Part shown: positions 17,478 to 25,615 of the stretch, in pieces
How positions within the stretch are numbered: the first letter of the stretch is position 1
Layout: each line of letters begins with the position of its first letter
Origin: a virus
Length of the DNA stretch: 45,162 bases
IMG/VR virus record: IMGVR_UViG_3300006917_000008
Location: 1-45,162 of that record
Direction: 5' to 3' (one strand)
Made by a program: the position numbers and the translations under genes
The notes under the pieces: model-generated
The model's input: the letters and a program-made list of their open reading frames with translations, nothing else
Database searches by the model: none
Told to the model about the DNA's origin: nothing

Positions 17478-17696
17478 TTAATCGATTTCATCAAGGTAAT
17501 ATTTTGCCGGGTCTGCCGGGATGGTAGTGACACGGAATAATTCATATCCCTCCCCCTCCATCAATCTTCTAAGAGCACTTAAGCGACGGGAGAAAGAATG
17601 GTTCTGTCCCTGCTTCCTACCGTAGAGGATTTTCATTAACTCGACTTGCCCCTTACGATAATAAAATATGGAATAGTAACCCTTAATATTAAGCAT
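17478..17696 (-). CDS. Small protein in the sugar cassette, function unknown
   Basis: 72 residues from ATG 17696, overlapping the upstream gene by 8 bp. Basic, with an N-terminal beta-like MLNIKGYYSIFYYRKG stretch and an Arg-rich helix (RRLSALRRLM). AT-rich relative to its neighbours. A longer frame to 17777 lies inside the upstream gene. No family recognised. Confidence 0.5.
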   Translation of the reverse strand: MLNIKGYYSIFYYRKGQVELMKILYGRKQGQNHSFSRRLSALRRLMEGEGYELFRVTTIPADPAKYYLDEID

Positions 17697-17880
17697 TTCC
17701 CTCTCCCTCCTCCTTGAAATACTGCTCGATGCGGGCCTCGAGCTCTTTTCGGAGCCAGGCTTTCCGCCACTCGACACTCATGATTTCATCTGTCTCCGGG
17801 TTGCGCAGCGATGTCGCCGCGTCCCAGCTCTTGCCGTTGATCTTGATCTGGTAGCCGAGTAGGCGCGCTTTAAATGTCAT
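17689..17880 (-). CDS. Small charged protein, function unknown
   Basis: 63 residues from ATG 17880, preceded by GAGGAGGCGAAAGC, a good Shine-Dalgarno site. The start overlaps the upstream TGA (ATGA). The second half is a charged helix (RKAWLRKELEARIEQYFK). No known domain seen; its operon position links it to glycan modification. Confidence 0.55.
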   Translation of the reverse strand: MTFKARLLGYQIKINGKSWDAATSLRNPETDEIMSVEWRKAWLRKELEARIEQYFKEEGEGNA

Positions 17881-18506
17881 GCTTTCGCCTCCTCGATAAA
17901 ATCGGTGACATAGACCCATTTCGTGTCTGCGGGGAGTTTCGTCAGGTTGAGGAAGCAATCCTCCAGATTATTGGCCGAGGGGAGCGTCATGTGGCCGTGG
18001 AGCTTGAGGACCGGGTTTGAGGAGAGCCAGAAGGGCTCGGCGATGTCGTGGGAGTACTCGTAGTAGCGTCTCGTCCTGAGCATCTTCGGCTGGTTCCTGT
18101 CGACCGCGCCCCACCACCCCGCCTCGTCTAAGGCGTCGACCACGCCCTGGCTCCAGAGCCAGTAGGGCGCGCAGAAGCCTTTCTCGTAAGGAAGGCCCTG
18201 TTTTTGCATCTCCTCGTCGATGCCCTGGAGGGCCATTTTCATCGTCCACTTGTCGGCGGTCTCGAACTCTCTGGGGGCGTGGGTGATGCCGTGGGGGATG
18301 AGTTGGATCCAGTCGAGATGCTCCTTCAGTCGCGCCAGCTCGCGCTCGCGGTTGATGCGCATCGAGGACAGCTCGTATTCGTGGTCGAAGGGGATGTAGA
18401 ACGCCGAGAGCTTAAAGTCGGGGTAGTGCTCCTTGAGGCGCAGCAGTAAATCCCAGCGGTTGCGGATGATGCTCAGATCGTGAATATCCAGTGATACGGT
18501 TTTCAT
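17877..18506 (-). CDS. NodB-like polysaccharide deacetylase (CE4-type) candidate
   Basis: 209 residues, no signal peptide. The order of motifs fits the NodB fold: VSLDIHD near the start (in the place of the T-F-D-D metal motif), IPHGITHAPREFE (H-x-x-x-H metal ligands) and GFCAPYWLWSQG (in the place of the R-x-P-Y motif), then ALDEAGWWGAV. Classical CE4 enzymes remove acetyl groups from GlcNAc residues. Here the first motif is diverged, so the substrate may differ. It overlaps the methyltransferase and the downstream small gene. Cytoplasmic location suggests action on a sugar precursor. Confidence 0.6.
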   Translation of the reverse strand: MKTVSLDIHDLSIIRNRWDLLLRLKEHYPDFKLSAFYIPFDHEYELSSMRINRERELARLKEHLDWIQLIPHGITHAPREFETADKWTMKMALQGIDEEMQKQGLPYEKGFCAPYWLWSQGVVDALDEAGWWGAVDRNQPKMLRTRRYYEYSHDIAEPFWLSSNPVLKLHGHMTLPSANNLEDCFLNLTKLPADTKWVYVTDFIEEAKA

Positions 18507-19150
18507 AGCTTCTTTCCGACGGCGAAGATCACCATCAAGTGCTCGAGATCGGGGAGGTACACGAAGTCGGGGGGCGTGAAGCCATTGTCCTGATAGAGTT
18601 TGATAATGTCCTCGTGGCCAAAATACCAGGTGTGCTCGGGGCTGCGGATATTGTCCTCATTGGGGGTGGTCATGACGAAGCTACCGCCCGGCCTCAGCAC
18701 CATGCGCGCGTCCTTGAAAAGGTCGTTGGGATCATCCAGGTGCTCCAGGGTCTCGCCGGAGAAGACGACGTCGAAATAGTCCCTGGGCAGGATGCCCTGC
18801 GCGCCGATGTGGAGATTCAGATACTTGATGTCCGGTCGCTCGACGCCGTTGTCGGCGATGGCCCGGTCGGAGATATCGGTGCCCCATACCTCGCAATCGG
18901 GATGGGTGTCCTTGACCAGGGTGGTGAAGACGCCGACGCCGCAGCCGATGTCGAGCACCTTATCGCCCTTCTTGACGTAGCCGAGCGCCGTCTCGAAGCG
19001 CCTGGTCTTCCCGATCACCGTGTCGGATTTCGGGGCGTGGGCGTGGTCGGTCCCCTGGACGGCGTACTGCTCGCGCAGCTTCGGCGAGCCGTAGATCCCG
19101 TTCCAGTAGGTGCGCGTGTTGATATTTGTCGTATTAGCTGTTTTCTTCAT
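18503..19150 (-). CDS. Class I SAM-dependent methyltransferase (UbiG-like)
   Basis: 215 residues. Motif I VLDIGCGVGVFTTL (about residues 65-78), acidic VWGTDISDRAI, motif II DYFDVVFSGETLEHL and motif III VLRPGGSFVMTTPN are all intact. Such enzymes often O- or N-methylate sugars in glycan clusters. It overlaps the GT2 gene upstream by 17 bp and the deacetylase downstream by 4 bp, so it forms part of one translational unit. Confidence 0.82.
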   Translation of the reverse strand: MKKTANTTNINTRTYWNGIYGSPKLREQYAVQGTDHAHAPKSDTVIGKTRRFETALGYVKKGDKVLDIGCGVGVFTTLVKDTHPDCEVWGTDISDRAIADNGVERPDIKYLNLHIGAQGILPRDYFDVVFSGETLEHLDDPNDLFKDARMVLRPGGSFVMTTPNEDNIRSPEHTWYFGHEDIIKLYQDNGFTPPDFVYLPDLEHLMVIFAVGKKL

Positions 19151-20549
19151 AGCGTGTACGCTTCTCGACCTCCCTTCGCCTCTTGAAATATTCGGGGTAT
19201 CTCTTTTCCTGGCCCTCGGTGCCCTCGTAGTGTTCGACGAAGTGTGATTCTAGGTAACCGAGCTGGAAGCCGACCTGCTTGAGGTGCTGGGAGAACTCGA
19301 GGTCCTGGTTGCCGTGGAGGAAGTCGCCCTCATCCCAGCGCCAATCCTTGTAAGCCCTGGCGTCGGCGAAGACGCAGATCCCGCCGAGGTGATTCGTTAA
19401 GCCGAGGAGGGTGTTGTCGAGCTGGCCGTAGTGGAGGCGTGGGGCACCCCCAGGGTTATCGCGTAAACCATTCACATAGGGGCTGAGGGCGATGCGGTGG
19501 TTCTTCTCCCAGATGGCGACCATCTGCTTGAGCCAGCCGTCGGTCTGGAAGAGGCAGTCGTTATCGACCTTGACGATGATGTCGTAAGAGCCGTGATTGA
19601 AGATAGTCTCTAATGCCTGATTGCTCGCTTTAGATATGCCATGGTTCTCCTCGTTCTCACCGAGGAAGAATCCAACCTGGTTCTGCTTAATCCACTCTGC
19701 TGTGCCGTCCTTGCTCCCGTTGTCGATGATGAAGTGGTCGAACTCGTATCCTGCGGTCTTGTAGAGGCTCTCGAAACACTTCTTGGTGTACTCCAGCCGA
19801 TTCATCGTCAAGGAGAAGATCGCCACCCTGGCGGGCTTCACAGGCCCGAGATAGGGCAATCTGATCTCCAACTCCATCGGATCCCAGGCGGGGGTGAGCG
19901 GCGCGAGCTCGTCAAGCGGTTGCAGCGATTTCGAGTCTTTGCTCAGGTAGTAGTCGGTGAGGATGACGGGGATACGCTTGAAGTTGTACCCGGCCTTCAC
20001 CAGCCTGAGCCAGAGGTTCCAGTCGACATACTTCTTGTAGCGCTCGTCGAAGCCGCCCACTTCCATGAGCACGCTTTTCCTGATCAGCACGTCTGAGGTG
20101 TCGATGTAGTTCTTGCTGGCGAGGAGGAAAGGGTCGAAGTCGTGGAAGCTGCCGATCCCGGCGAGTTTATCGTCCACGTAGCGCATCCGGTCGCCGTAGA
20201 CCAGGACAACCTCCGGACTCTTTTCCAACTCCGGAACAAGTACGGCGAGGTGGTCCGGTCGCCAGACATTGTCTGAATCCAAGAAGGCGATATACTCGCC
20301 TTTCGCTTGTAGGATGCCGTGGTTCTTTGGCTTGGTATCACAATGAAAACGGTCGATCTCGAAGTATCGGAAGCGGTCAGGATTGAAGTCTCCGGGAAAG
20401 ACAGCGGCTATCTGAACACCTTCTTTTTTACCATCGTGGACGACGATCAACTCCCAGTCTTGATAGGTTTGTGCGACGACGCTCTCGATCGCCCTCTTGC
20501 AAAGCTCTTCCCTGCCCGGGTGGGTGGTGATGATGACGGAGACTTTCAG
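19134..20549 (-). CDS. Two-domain GT2 glycosyltransferase, apparent CTG start
   Basis: 471 residues if started at CTG 20549. Domain 1 (residues 1-200) begins KVSVIITTHPGREE and has YIAFLDSDNVWRPDH (D-x-D-like site) and CDT; domain 2 (about 230-460) begins VAIFSLTMNRLEYTKKC, has HFIIDNGSKDGT and IIVKVDNDCLF, and ends with GNQDLEFSQHL. Two GT-A domains in one chain often alternate two linkages or sugars. The first conserved strand lies upstream of the nearest ATG, GTG or TTG that would keep it whole. An in-frame TAA lies just 8 codons before the CTG, so no other start is possible. A GGGGG run 5 nt upstream could act as ribosome binding site. The start overlaps the previous stop (CTGA). Confidence 0.75.
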   Translation of the reverse strand: MKVSVIITTHPGREELCKRAIESVVAQTYQDWELIVVHDGKKEGVQIAAVFPGDFNPDRFRYFEIDRFHCDTKPKNHGILQAKGEYIAFLDSDNVWRPDHLAVLVPELEKSPEVVLVYGDRMRYVDDKLAGIGSFHDFDPFLLASKNYIDTSDVLIRKSVLMEVGGFDERYKKYVDWNLWLRLVKAGYNFKRIPVILTDYYLSKDSKSLQPLDELAPLTPAWDPMELEIRLPYLGPVKPARVAIFSLTMNRLEYTKKCFESLYKTAGYEFDHFIIDNGSKDGTAEWIKQNQVGFFLGENEENHGISKASNQALETIFNHGSYDIIVKVDNDCLFQTDGWLKQMVAIWEKNHRIALSPYVNGLRDNPGGAPRLHYGQLDNTLLGLTNHLGGICVFADARAYKDWRWDEGDFLHGNQDLEFSQHLKQVGFQLGYLESHFVEHYEGTEGQEKRYPEYFKRRREVEKRTRYEENS

Positions 20550-20878
20550 ACGACCCCCTTCTCGGCCATCTTCTTACGCCAGGCCGGCTTGTGCTTCGCC
20601 CATTCCCCTTTGCGCTGCTCTTCCCATTTGCGATATTTCGTGCTGGAGCTCGTCCACTTCTCGCGCTCGGCGATGAACTGGTCGGTGGCGGTGCGCTGCT
20701 GCTCGGGGGTCGCATCCTGGTTGTGGACGGCGGCCTCGTAGGCGGCCCAGGGCGGGGTGGTGACGGTGAAAGGGATGCCGGGTTTGTTGGGGAGGATGAC
20801 CTCCGGGCGGGGGTCGGTGAGGGGTACGCTGCGGTAATGACCTGGTCGGATCTCGACCATCTTGAAATGCTTTTGCAT
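20546..20878 (-). CDS. Small basic protein after the capsid gene
   Basis: 110 residues from ATG 20878. It has an N-terminal VEIRPGHYRSVPL segment, a Pro-rich middle and a strongly charged C-terminal helix (KWEEQRKGEWAKHKPAW). Position right after the major capsid gene and before the sugar cassette suggests a head-completion or accessory role, but no family is recognised. Its own promoter and hairpin lead directly into the ATG. Confidence 0.55.
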   Translation of the reverse strand: MQKHFKMVEIRPGHYRSVPLTDPRPEVILPNKPGIPFTVTTPPWAAYEAAVHNQDATPEQQRTATDQFIAEREKWTSSSTKYRKWEEQRKGEWAKHKPAWRKKMAEKGVV

Positions 20879-20882
20879 AAAG

Positions 20883-20898
20883 GCGGGTAGTCTCCCGC
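20883..20898 (-). promoter_or_regulatory. Short leader hairpin before the post-capsid gene
   Basis: Minus-strand GCGGG/CCCGC stem with a 6-nt loop, followed by CTTT and the ATG at 20878. It sits immediately after the promoter at 20899-20928, where the transcript would begin. Confidence 0.5.
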
Positions 20899-20928
20899 AA
20901 AATAGCACATTACATAAAGTAAAGTCAA
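20899..20928 (-). promoter_or_regulatory. Promoter with extended -10 and TTATGTAA element
   Basis: TTGACT (20928-20923), 18-bp spacer, TGC-TATTTT (20907-20899). The spacer holds TTATGTAA (20917-20910), a palindrome that recurs at three other promoters of the window. It lies just downstream of the capsid gene terminator. Confidence 0.65.
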
Positions 20929-20935
20929 GACCACG

Positions 20936-20959
20936 AAAAAACCCCTCGCGTCCGAGGGG
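20936..20959 (-). terminator. Rho-independent terminator of the capsid gene
   Basis: Minus-strand stem CCCCTCG/CGAGGGG with a GACG tetraloop (20959-20942) followed by six T (20941-20936). It lies 25 nt after the capsid stop codon. Confidence 0.9.
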
Positions 20960-20983
20960 CTCTTCGCTTGCTTGACCCACTGG

Positions 20984-21955
20984 TTAAGCAGTTGAGCTCA
21001 CCGCATGATGTATATTTACACCAAATGCTGTGTTGAGCACATTCGCGCCGAAGGTTGTTTTCCAACCCGCGGTTGAGATTTTGTTTGTCGGATCCGCCAC
21101 GCCTCCTGAACCAAAGTCTTTGACGAAGGTTTGCAGGTTTTGTAGATCGGTCACACCAAACGCATCTTTCGCGAACATTGAGGTGACGTAGACTGACCCT
21201 GAGGTAGCCACGCCAGTCCCTCTGACATAGGCGTTGGATGTTTGTAGGAACCGTACACCGTAGAGTTTCCCGATTTCCCCGTTGAGGAGTTTCTGGTTAT
21301 CTGAAGTGTATTTGTTCGCGTCGATCCAACCTCCTGTTGTCGTGTCTCCCATGATGTCGTAGGACGTATCCGGATGGATAACGGCCACGAATCCGCCCTC
21401 TGGTTCTTGTGCGTCGTTGCGCATAAGAGTTCGAGCGCCTTTACGGATCTCGCCGATACTAAGTACCGCTGTAGCTGGTACCCCTGTCCAGTTCGCTGCG
21501 GCTAGGCCGGTAGCGTTTTGGATCGTCATACCTGTGGAGACCACGTTTCTCACGACCGTGTCGATAGAAAGCCCCGCGTTGTACGCGAGTCGTTCCATAG
21601 CCGCTTTCATCACATCTCCGAAGGAGGTGTATGCTGCGAGGTCGGAAATAGAGACAGCCGCATCGTATTGCGCGGTTGATCCCGTCACGTTAGTGGCGGT
21701 CATGGAGACGGCCGTAGTTGGCACGCCTTCCCCTTGTCCTGCTGATACGAGTGGGAGATTACTCCATTTTGTCCAGTAGACGACGCCGGTGCCGTATCCA
21801 CCCTCACCTTTTTCAACTTTTCGATTAAGTTGTCCGAGTTGTTTGTGGACCAGCTTTGATTCCGCGATGCGGAGGAACAACTTATCGTAGTAGCGGTTTT
21901 TGATCGCTGTCGAGATAGTTGTTGTCGTTGTTGCTGCTGTGTTGATATTTGCCAT
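20984..21955 (-). CDS. Major capsid protein, N4-gp56 family type
   Basis: 323 residues. It resembles N4-gp56/P22-like coat proteins: a Thr-rich start, then the helix IKNRYYDKLFLRIAESKLVH, GYGTGVVYWTKWSNLPL, SISDLAAYTSFGDVM, and ILSIGEIRKGAR-like and GGFVAVIHPDTSYDIMGD segments, then KLYGVRFLQTSNAY. It forms the HK97-fold shell. A strong Shine-Dalgarno site (AGGAGGTGAAATA) precedes the start, and a strong terminator follows, as expected for the most abundant virion protein. The scaffold gene lies directly upstream. Confidence 0.88.
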   Translation of the reverse strand: MANINTAATTTTTISTAIKNRYYDKLFLRIAESKLVHKQLGQLNRKVEKGEGGYGTGVVYWTKWSNLPLVSAGQGEGVPTTAVSMTATNVTGSTAQYDAAVSISDLAAYTSFGDVMKAAMERLAYNAGLSIDTVVRNVVSTGMTIQNATGLAAANWTGVPATAVLSIGEIRKGARTLMRNDAQEPEGGFVAVIHPDTSYDIMGDTTTGGWIDANKYTSDNQKLLNGEIGKLYGVRFLQTSNAYVRGTGVATSGSVYVTSMFAKDAFGVTDLQNLQTFVKDFGSGGVADPTNKISTAGWKTTFGANVLNTAFGVNIHHAVSSTA

Positions 21956-21987
21956 ACATTATTTCACCTCCTCTCGGTCGGTATTGC

Positions 21988-22701
21988 TTACCACGCCCCG
22001 TTCTCTCTCAGGTACCGTTCCAGTTCCTGATCGGTCATGGTCTCCGGGTCGACTTGCGTCGCTTGCCGGTTGGCCACGCGGTTCGTGATACCCTGGTCGG
22101 ATTGGAGGGCTTTTACCTTCCGTGCCTCAGTTTGCGAGCGGATGACCGGCTCGACGATGGCTTTCGCTTTCGCGATCGCTTGTCTCGCGGCCTCTAGGCG
22201 GGTGATCCCCGGCCTTGCGGCGTAGATCAGCGCCCCCATCTCGTCTAAATCCCTGGAATAGCTCTCGCTCTCCGGGTTGAACTGGGGCAATGCCTGCCTG
22301 AGAAACTCGATTTCTAAGGATTCGGTCTTATCGACCGTCGCGGCTGGCTTATTCCTCTGCTGCGTCGGCGCAGCTACCTGGGCTTGCTGTCGTAATAACT
22401 CAAGCTCCCGTTCTAGGTTCTTGGCCTTGCCGTAGACCTCTTTGAATCGTTTCTCCGGGACATACCTTTTTCCCGAGTCGTCCTCCGCGAGTTGGTTCTC
22501 GTCGTCTTGCTCCTCTGCCTGGGCGGCCGGTTGCTCCTCGACGGCTGGCTTCTCTGCCGGTGCGGTCTCTTTCTCGGTGGTTTCCATTTCCTGAGCGGCT
22601 GGTTCCTCAGCGGGTGTTTGTCCTTCACCCGTTATTTGCCCTTCTTCGTCGGTCACTTGGTGACCTTCGAGGGCGGCAGCCAAATCTTTTAGTGAGTCCA
22701 T
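21988..22701 (-). CDS. Capsid scaffolding protein
   Basis: 237 residues from ATG 22701 (Shine-Dalgarno AGGAGGTG 8 nt upstream). Residues 20-90 are Glu/Pro/Gln-rich and disordered; the rest is helical with a coiled coil (KRFKEVYGKAKNLERELEL), and the end is acidic (DQELERYLRENGAW). Such acidic, helical proteins directly before the capsid gene are scaffolds that drive procapsid assembly and then leave. An in-frame extension to 22782 overlaps leader hairpins and is not used. Confidence 0.8.
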   Translation of the reverse strand: MDSLKDLAAALEGHQVTDEEGQITGEGQTPAEEPAAQEMETTEKETAPAEKPAVEEQPAAQAEEQDDENQLAEDDSGKRYVPEKRFKEVYGKAKNLERELELLRQQAQVAAPTQQRNKPAATVDKTESLEIEFLRQALPQFNPESESYSRDLDEMGALIYAARPGITRLEAARQAIAKAKAIVEPVIRSQTEARKVKALQSDQGITNRVANRQATQVDPETMTDQELERYLRENGAW

Positions 22702-22821
22702 ATGTTTCTCACCTCCTTTCGCGTGGTTCAGAATGGAACCAAGAACATCCCATCTAATTACATGAGCATGGTTGCGATCCATGAACGTGGTCCTTGTGGG
22801 ACCGGGTGAAGGGATCGATGC

Positions 22822-23049
22822 CTATCCCCTCGCCTGGTCGCGCAAGTCGATGATTTTCCCGTCTAATACCCGTTTGCCCCCGAGTAACACCCCAAACGGG
22901 CATTGCTCGCAGGTCGCCGTGCCGTCAGCGTGCCCGAGGAAGCGATGCTCCTTGCAGAGACCGATCGGCCTGGCCGTGTTGAGCGTCTTCTGCGACTCCA
23001 ACCAGAACTCCTCGTCCTTACTGCTCGGTAGGTCCGGTAGGTTTCCCAT
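22822..23049 (-). CDS. Small Cys/His protein in the head cluster
   Basis: 75 residues. A possible metal site is CKEHRFLGH followed by CEQCPFG. It overlaps the upstream gene by 32 bp. No known family; a zinc-stabilised accessory protein is likely. Position between portal and scaffold genes suggests a head role. Confidence 0.5.
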   Translation of the reverse strand: MGNLPDLPSSKDEEFWLESQKTLNTARPIGLCKEHRFLGHADGTATCEQCPFGVLLGGKRVLDGKIIDLRDQARG

Positions 23050-23326
23050 CCTGCTCCTTCCTGTAGGCCTCCAGGGCGTCCAGATCGCTCTGGATACGGC
23101 CTAAGAGTCGTTTCACGCCGATGAGCTGCTGCCTGCGGCTCTCAAAGCCCTCAGAGAGGGGTCCGTCGGTCGTCATCATCTCGGTCGCGAGCGCCTGCAC
23201 CTGATTAGCAAAGTCGGCTTTCAAGTGCTTGAAGCCGGCGACGCGGATCAGCTCCTCGTAGGCCCCGGCACGCTCCAGTTGCTCGTTACGCGACTGGTTG
23301 ATCTTGTCCTGCAACTGCTTGTCCAT
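23018..23326 (-). CDS. Helical protein between portal and scaffold
   Basis: 102 residues from ATG 23326, chosen because AGGAGGTG lies 8 nt upstream; a GTG at 23335 would fall inside that site. The protein is all-helical and charged. It overlaps the portal gene end by 41 bp. It could be a head-assembly cofactor; no family recognised. Confidence 0.55.
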   Translation of the reverse strand: MDKQLQDKINQSRNEQLERAGAYEELIRVAGFKHLKADFANQVQALATEMMTTDGPLSEGFESRRQQLIGVKRLLGRIQSDLDALEAYRKEQDGKPTGPTEQ

Positions 23327-25304
23327 CGGGCACACCTCCTTCCAGCGGGTTCTGTAGCGGGTTTTGCATCGGCGCGAGCATCTGGGCGATTTGGTCCTCT
23401 CCCATCGGCTGGTTCGGATCGATCGGTTGCCCCGTCATCGGATCGACTTGTGGTGGGGCTGGCGGCTCGGAGAGGATGTCCTTCTCTTCCAGGCCCGCGT
23501 TGAGCTTATCGAAGATCTTCATGGTGAGTCCCGAGTAGTTGAGCATCTTCTGTTGCGCCATCAGGCCTTGCTGCCACGCCGGGTCTTTCACCTGGTTGAG
23601 CGCGGCGAGGAAGTTCTGTTGCATCGCGAACGGATCGCTGAGTTGGTCGGCCGCCACGGTGGCGATGAAGTCGTAGTCGCCCACGATCGAGGGTTGGATA
23701 TCCTCGGGATAGAGCGTCAGGAAGGCGAAAGTACCGTCGGAAGAGATATTCATCTTCGATTGCACGTCCAGCTCGCCGGGCGCGATCGGGTTGCCCTGAA
23801 GATCCGTCTGCGAGAGTTGGGTGTTGTCGCGCATGAAGTCGACCTGATCCTTGCCGATGATGCGGAGCTTCTGCTCCTCGGTGGTGTACTGGATCCGGAG
23901 GTCTTTCCACTGGTTGGCGGTGCGCTGGATGACCATGTGGGTGAAGAGCTGGATCTTCAGCTTGAACTGGGCGTTGGCCTCTTGTTGGATGAGCCTGGTG
24001 CCGGTGGCGGTGTCGTTGCCCACGGTCTGATTGGTCCCCACGCCGACGGTGTAGTCGGTGACCCCCGAGCCGTTCTGCATGGCGCTGGTCAAATAGGTCA
24101 TGGTCTGCACGAAGGTCGGCCCGGTCACGTCGGGCACCTGCACCGGCTCCACGGCATCCATGTCGTCGGTGGTGATGATGTTGCCGGGGGCGGAGACGAG
24201 GGTGTGGAGATCGACGTTCTTGCCCTTCTGGACCTTCCACATCGTCCTGAGCGTCAGTTGCACGTTGTCGAGGCGCTGATTGAGTACGGCGTTGATGGCG
24301 CGCTGCAGGCGGTCTACGGGCTCGATCTCGCCCATGCCGTAGAGTTCACCCGGATACGGGTAATCGACGGCGTGGATGAGGGGCAATTCTCCGTGGAAGT
24401 AGGGGTTGTCGATCTCCCTGATGATCAGGTTGTACTCGGGGAGATAGTCGCACCAGCCATCGCGCGTGAAGCGTTTCAGGACCACGATCTCGGGGTTCGA
24501 TTCGTCCTGGCCGTGGTACTCCTCGGTCGAGAGCATCAGGCGGCGGTGCTCGCGGTATTGCAGGTTCTCGGGGTGGGAGTTGCCGCTATTACCCTGCTTC
24601 TTCTCGTCTAATTGGCGCTCTAATTCGTCCAGGTTCTTGTAGTAGTTGCCCCCCCGGGTCTCATCCTCGCGCTTCAGCTCGTCGAGCGTCTTGAAGGTGC
24701 GATAGATGAACCAGCGCATGTTGTGGATCGAGGTGGCGTTGGGATCGGGGAAACAGTCGTAGATATTGAGGACCTCGAAGTTGGGGCCATCGAACTCGGT
24801 GACGACGACTTTCTCCTTGTTCTCCGGGCTCCAGACCATCTTGCCGTTGACATCGGTGGGGACCATGCGGGTGCGCTCGCGCTCCTGGAAGTCCCAGTAG
24901 GTGCGGCCGAAGGCGGTGCCGAAGATCAGCATCGATTTCACGAACATCACCAGCTTGGGAAACATGTCGGCGCGTCGCCAGTCGTATTTGATCAGGGCGT
25001 TGAGGATCTGGGCCGTTGCCACATCGCCATCCTCGACCGGATAGAAGCTGCCGGTGGGCTCGTTGGCGACCATGCGGGGCGTGACGGTCTCGATGATGCG
25101 GAAGATGCGGGGATCGAAGACTCGCGCGCCGTGGGGGTAGTTGTTCTTGTCGATGTAGCTTCGATACATTTCTTCCTGCTCGTTCATACGCTGGTGGATG
25201 GTGTCCAGGTAGCGCTTCGCGAGGGTGAATTGGCCGTCGATCTCGCGGGCGAGCTCTTCGTCGTCGTGGGTCTTGCTGTATTTTGGGGCTGCTTTCGTTG
25301 CCAT
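23286..25304 (-). CDS. Portal protein
   Basis: 672 residues from ATG 25304. Typical portal features are the N-terminal helix with YIDKNNYPHGARVFDP, the wing segment RRADMFPKLVMFVKSML and IFGTAFGRTYW, the crown-side repeats and the EPVDRLQRAINAVLNQRLDN stem region near residue 330. Gln/Pro/Met-rich C-terminus (about 100 residues) as in podoviral portals. It forms the dodecameric DNA entry ring at one capsid vertex. It is preceded by a promoter and hairpin leader and lies one gene downstream of TerL. Confidence 0.85.
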   Translation of the reverse strand: MATKAAPKYSKTHDDEELAREIDGQFTLAKRYLDTIHQRMNEQEEMYRSYIDKNNYPHGARVFDPRIFRIIETVTPRMVANEPTGSFYPVEDGDVATAQILNALIKYDWRRADMFPKLVMFVKSMLIFGTAFGRTYWDFQERERTRMVPTDVNGKMVWSPENKEKVVVTEFDGPNFEVLNIYDCFPDPNATSIHNMRWFIYRTFKTLDELKREDETRGGNYYKNLDELERQLDEKKQGNSGNSHPENLQYREHRRLMLSTEEYHGQDESNPEIVVLKRFTRDGWCDYLPEYNLIIREIDNPYFHGELPLIHAVDYPYPGELYGMGEIEPVDRLQRAINAVLNQRLDNVQLTLRTMWKVQKGKNVDLHTLVSAPGNIITTDDMDAVEPVQVPDVTGPTFVQTMTYLTSAMQNGSGVTDYTVGVGTNQTVGNDTATGTRLIQQEANAQFKLKIQLFTHMVIQRTANQWKDLRIQYTTEEQKLRIIGKDQVDFMRDNTQLSQTDLQGNPIAPGELDVQSKMNISSDGTFAFLTLYPEDIQPSIVGDYDFIATVAADQLSDPFAMQQNFLAALNQVKDPAWQQGLMAQQKMLNYSGLTMKIFDKLNAGLEEKDILSEPPAPPQVDPMTGQPIDPNQPMGEDQIAQMLAPMQNPLQNPLEGGVPDGQAVAGQDQPVA

Positions 25305-25306
25305 AT

Positions 25307-25395
25307 AAAAAGGACACGACTTGCGGCGTGCCCTGCGTAATTGTCTTACGTGTAGACTATGGCTCTTTTCTATCAACCCTGGGACTTGGCGTCAA
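25307..25395 (-). promoter_or_regulatory. Portal gene promoter with terminator-like leader hairpin
   Basis: TTGACG (25395-25390), 17-bp spacer, TAGAAA (25372-25367); the -35 box is in the end of the upstream gene and its TGA stop is in the spacer. The leader contains the stem GGGCACG/CGTGTCC (25333-25312, 8-nt loop) followed by TTTTT (25311-25307), ending 2 nt before the ATG at 25304. No Shine-Dalgarno site is present. Confidence 0.65.
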
Positions 25396-25612
25396 TGGGG
25401 GACTTGGGGGCGAGCCAGGTCTTGGCCTCCTTCAGCTCCATCTTCATCACCTCGCCGGCCCTGACGGTGATCGTGAGGTCGATGGTGCCGTGCTGGAGCG
25501 CTTGGCAGCGCTCTTCGATGGCGTTGAGATAGGGCTTACCGCGCTTGACCAGCTCGATCAGGAGATAGGGCTTGGTGAGCGTGAGCTCGTCGATGATTTC
25601 TTCTGGTGTCAT
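25373..25612 (-). CDS. Small protein between TerL and portal
   Basis: 79 residues, starting MTPEEIIDELTLTKP, 3 nt after the TerL stop. Helical first half with a single Cys, beta-like middle (TIDLTITVRAGEVM), Pro/Lys-rich end. The end overlaps the portal promoter. No family recognised; short genes here often encode head-packaging cofactors. Confidence 0.55.
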   Translation of the reverse strand: MTPEEIIDELTLTKPYLLIELVKRGKPYLNAIEERCQALQHGTIDLTITVRAGEVMKMELKEAKTWLAPKSPIDAKSQG

Positions 25613-25615
25613 AGT

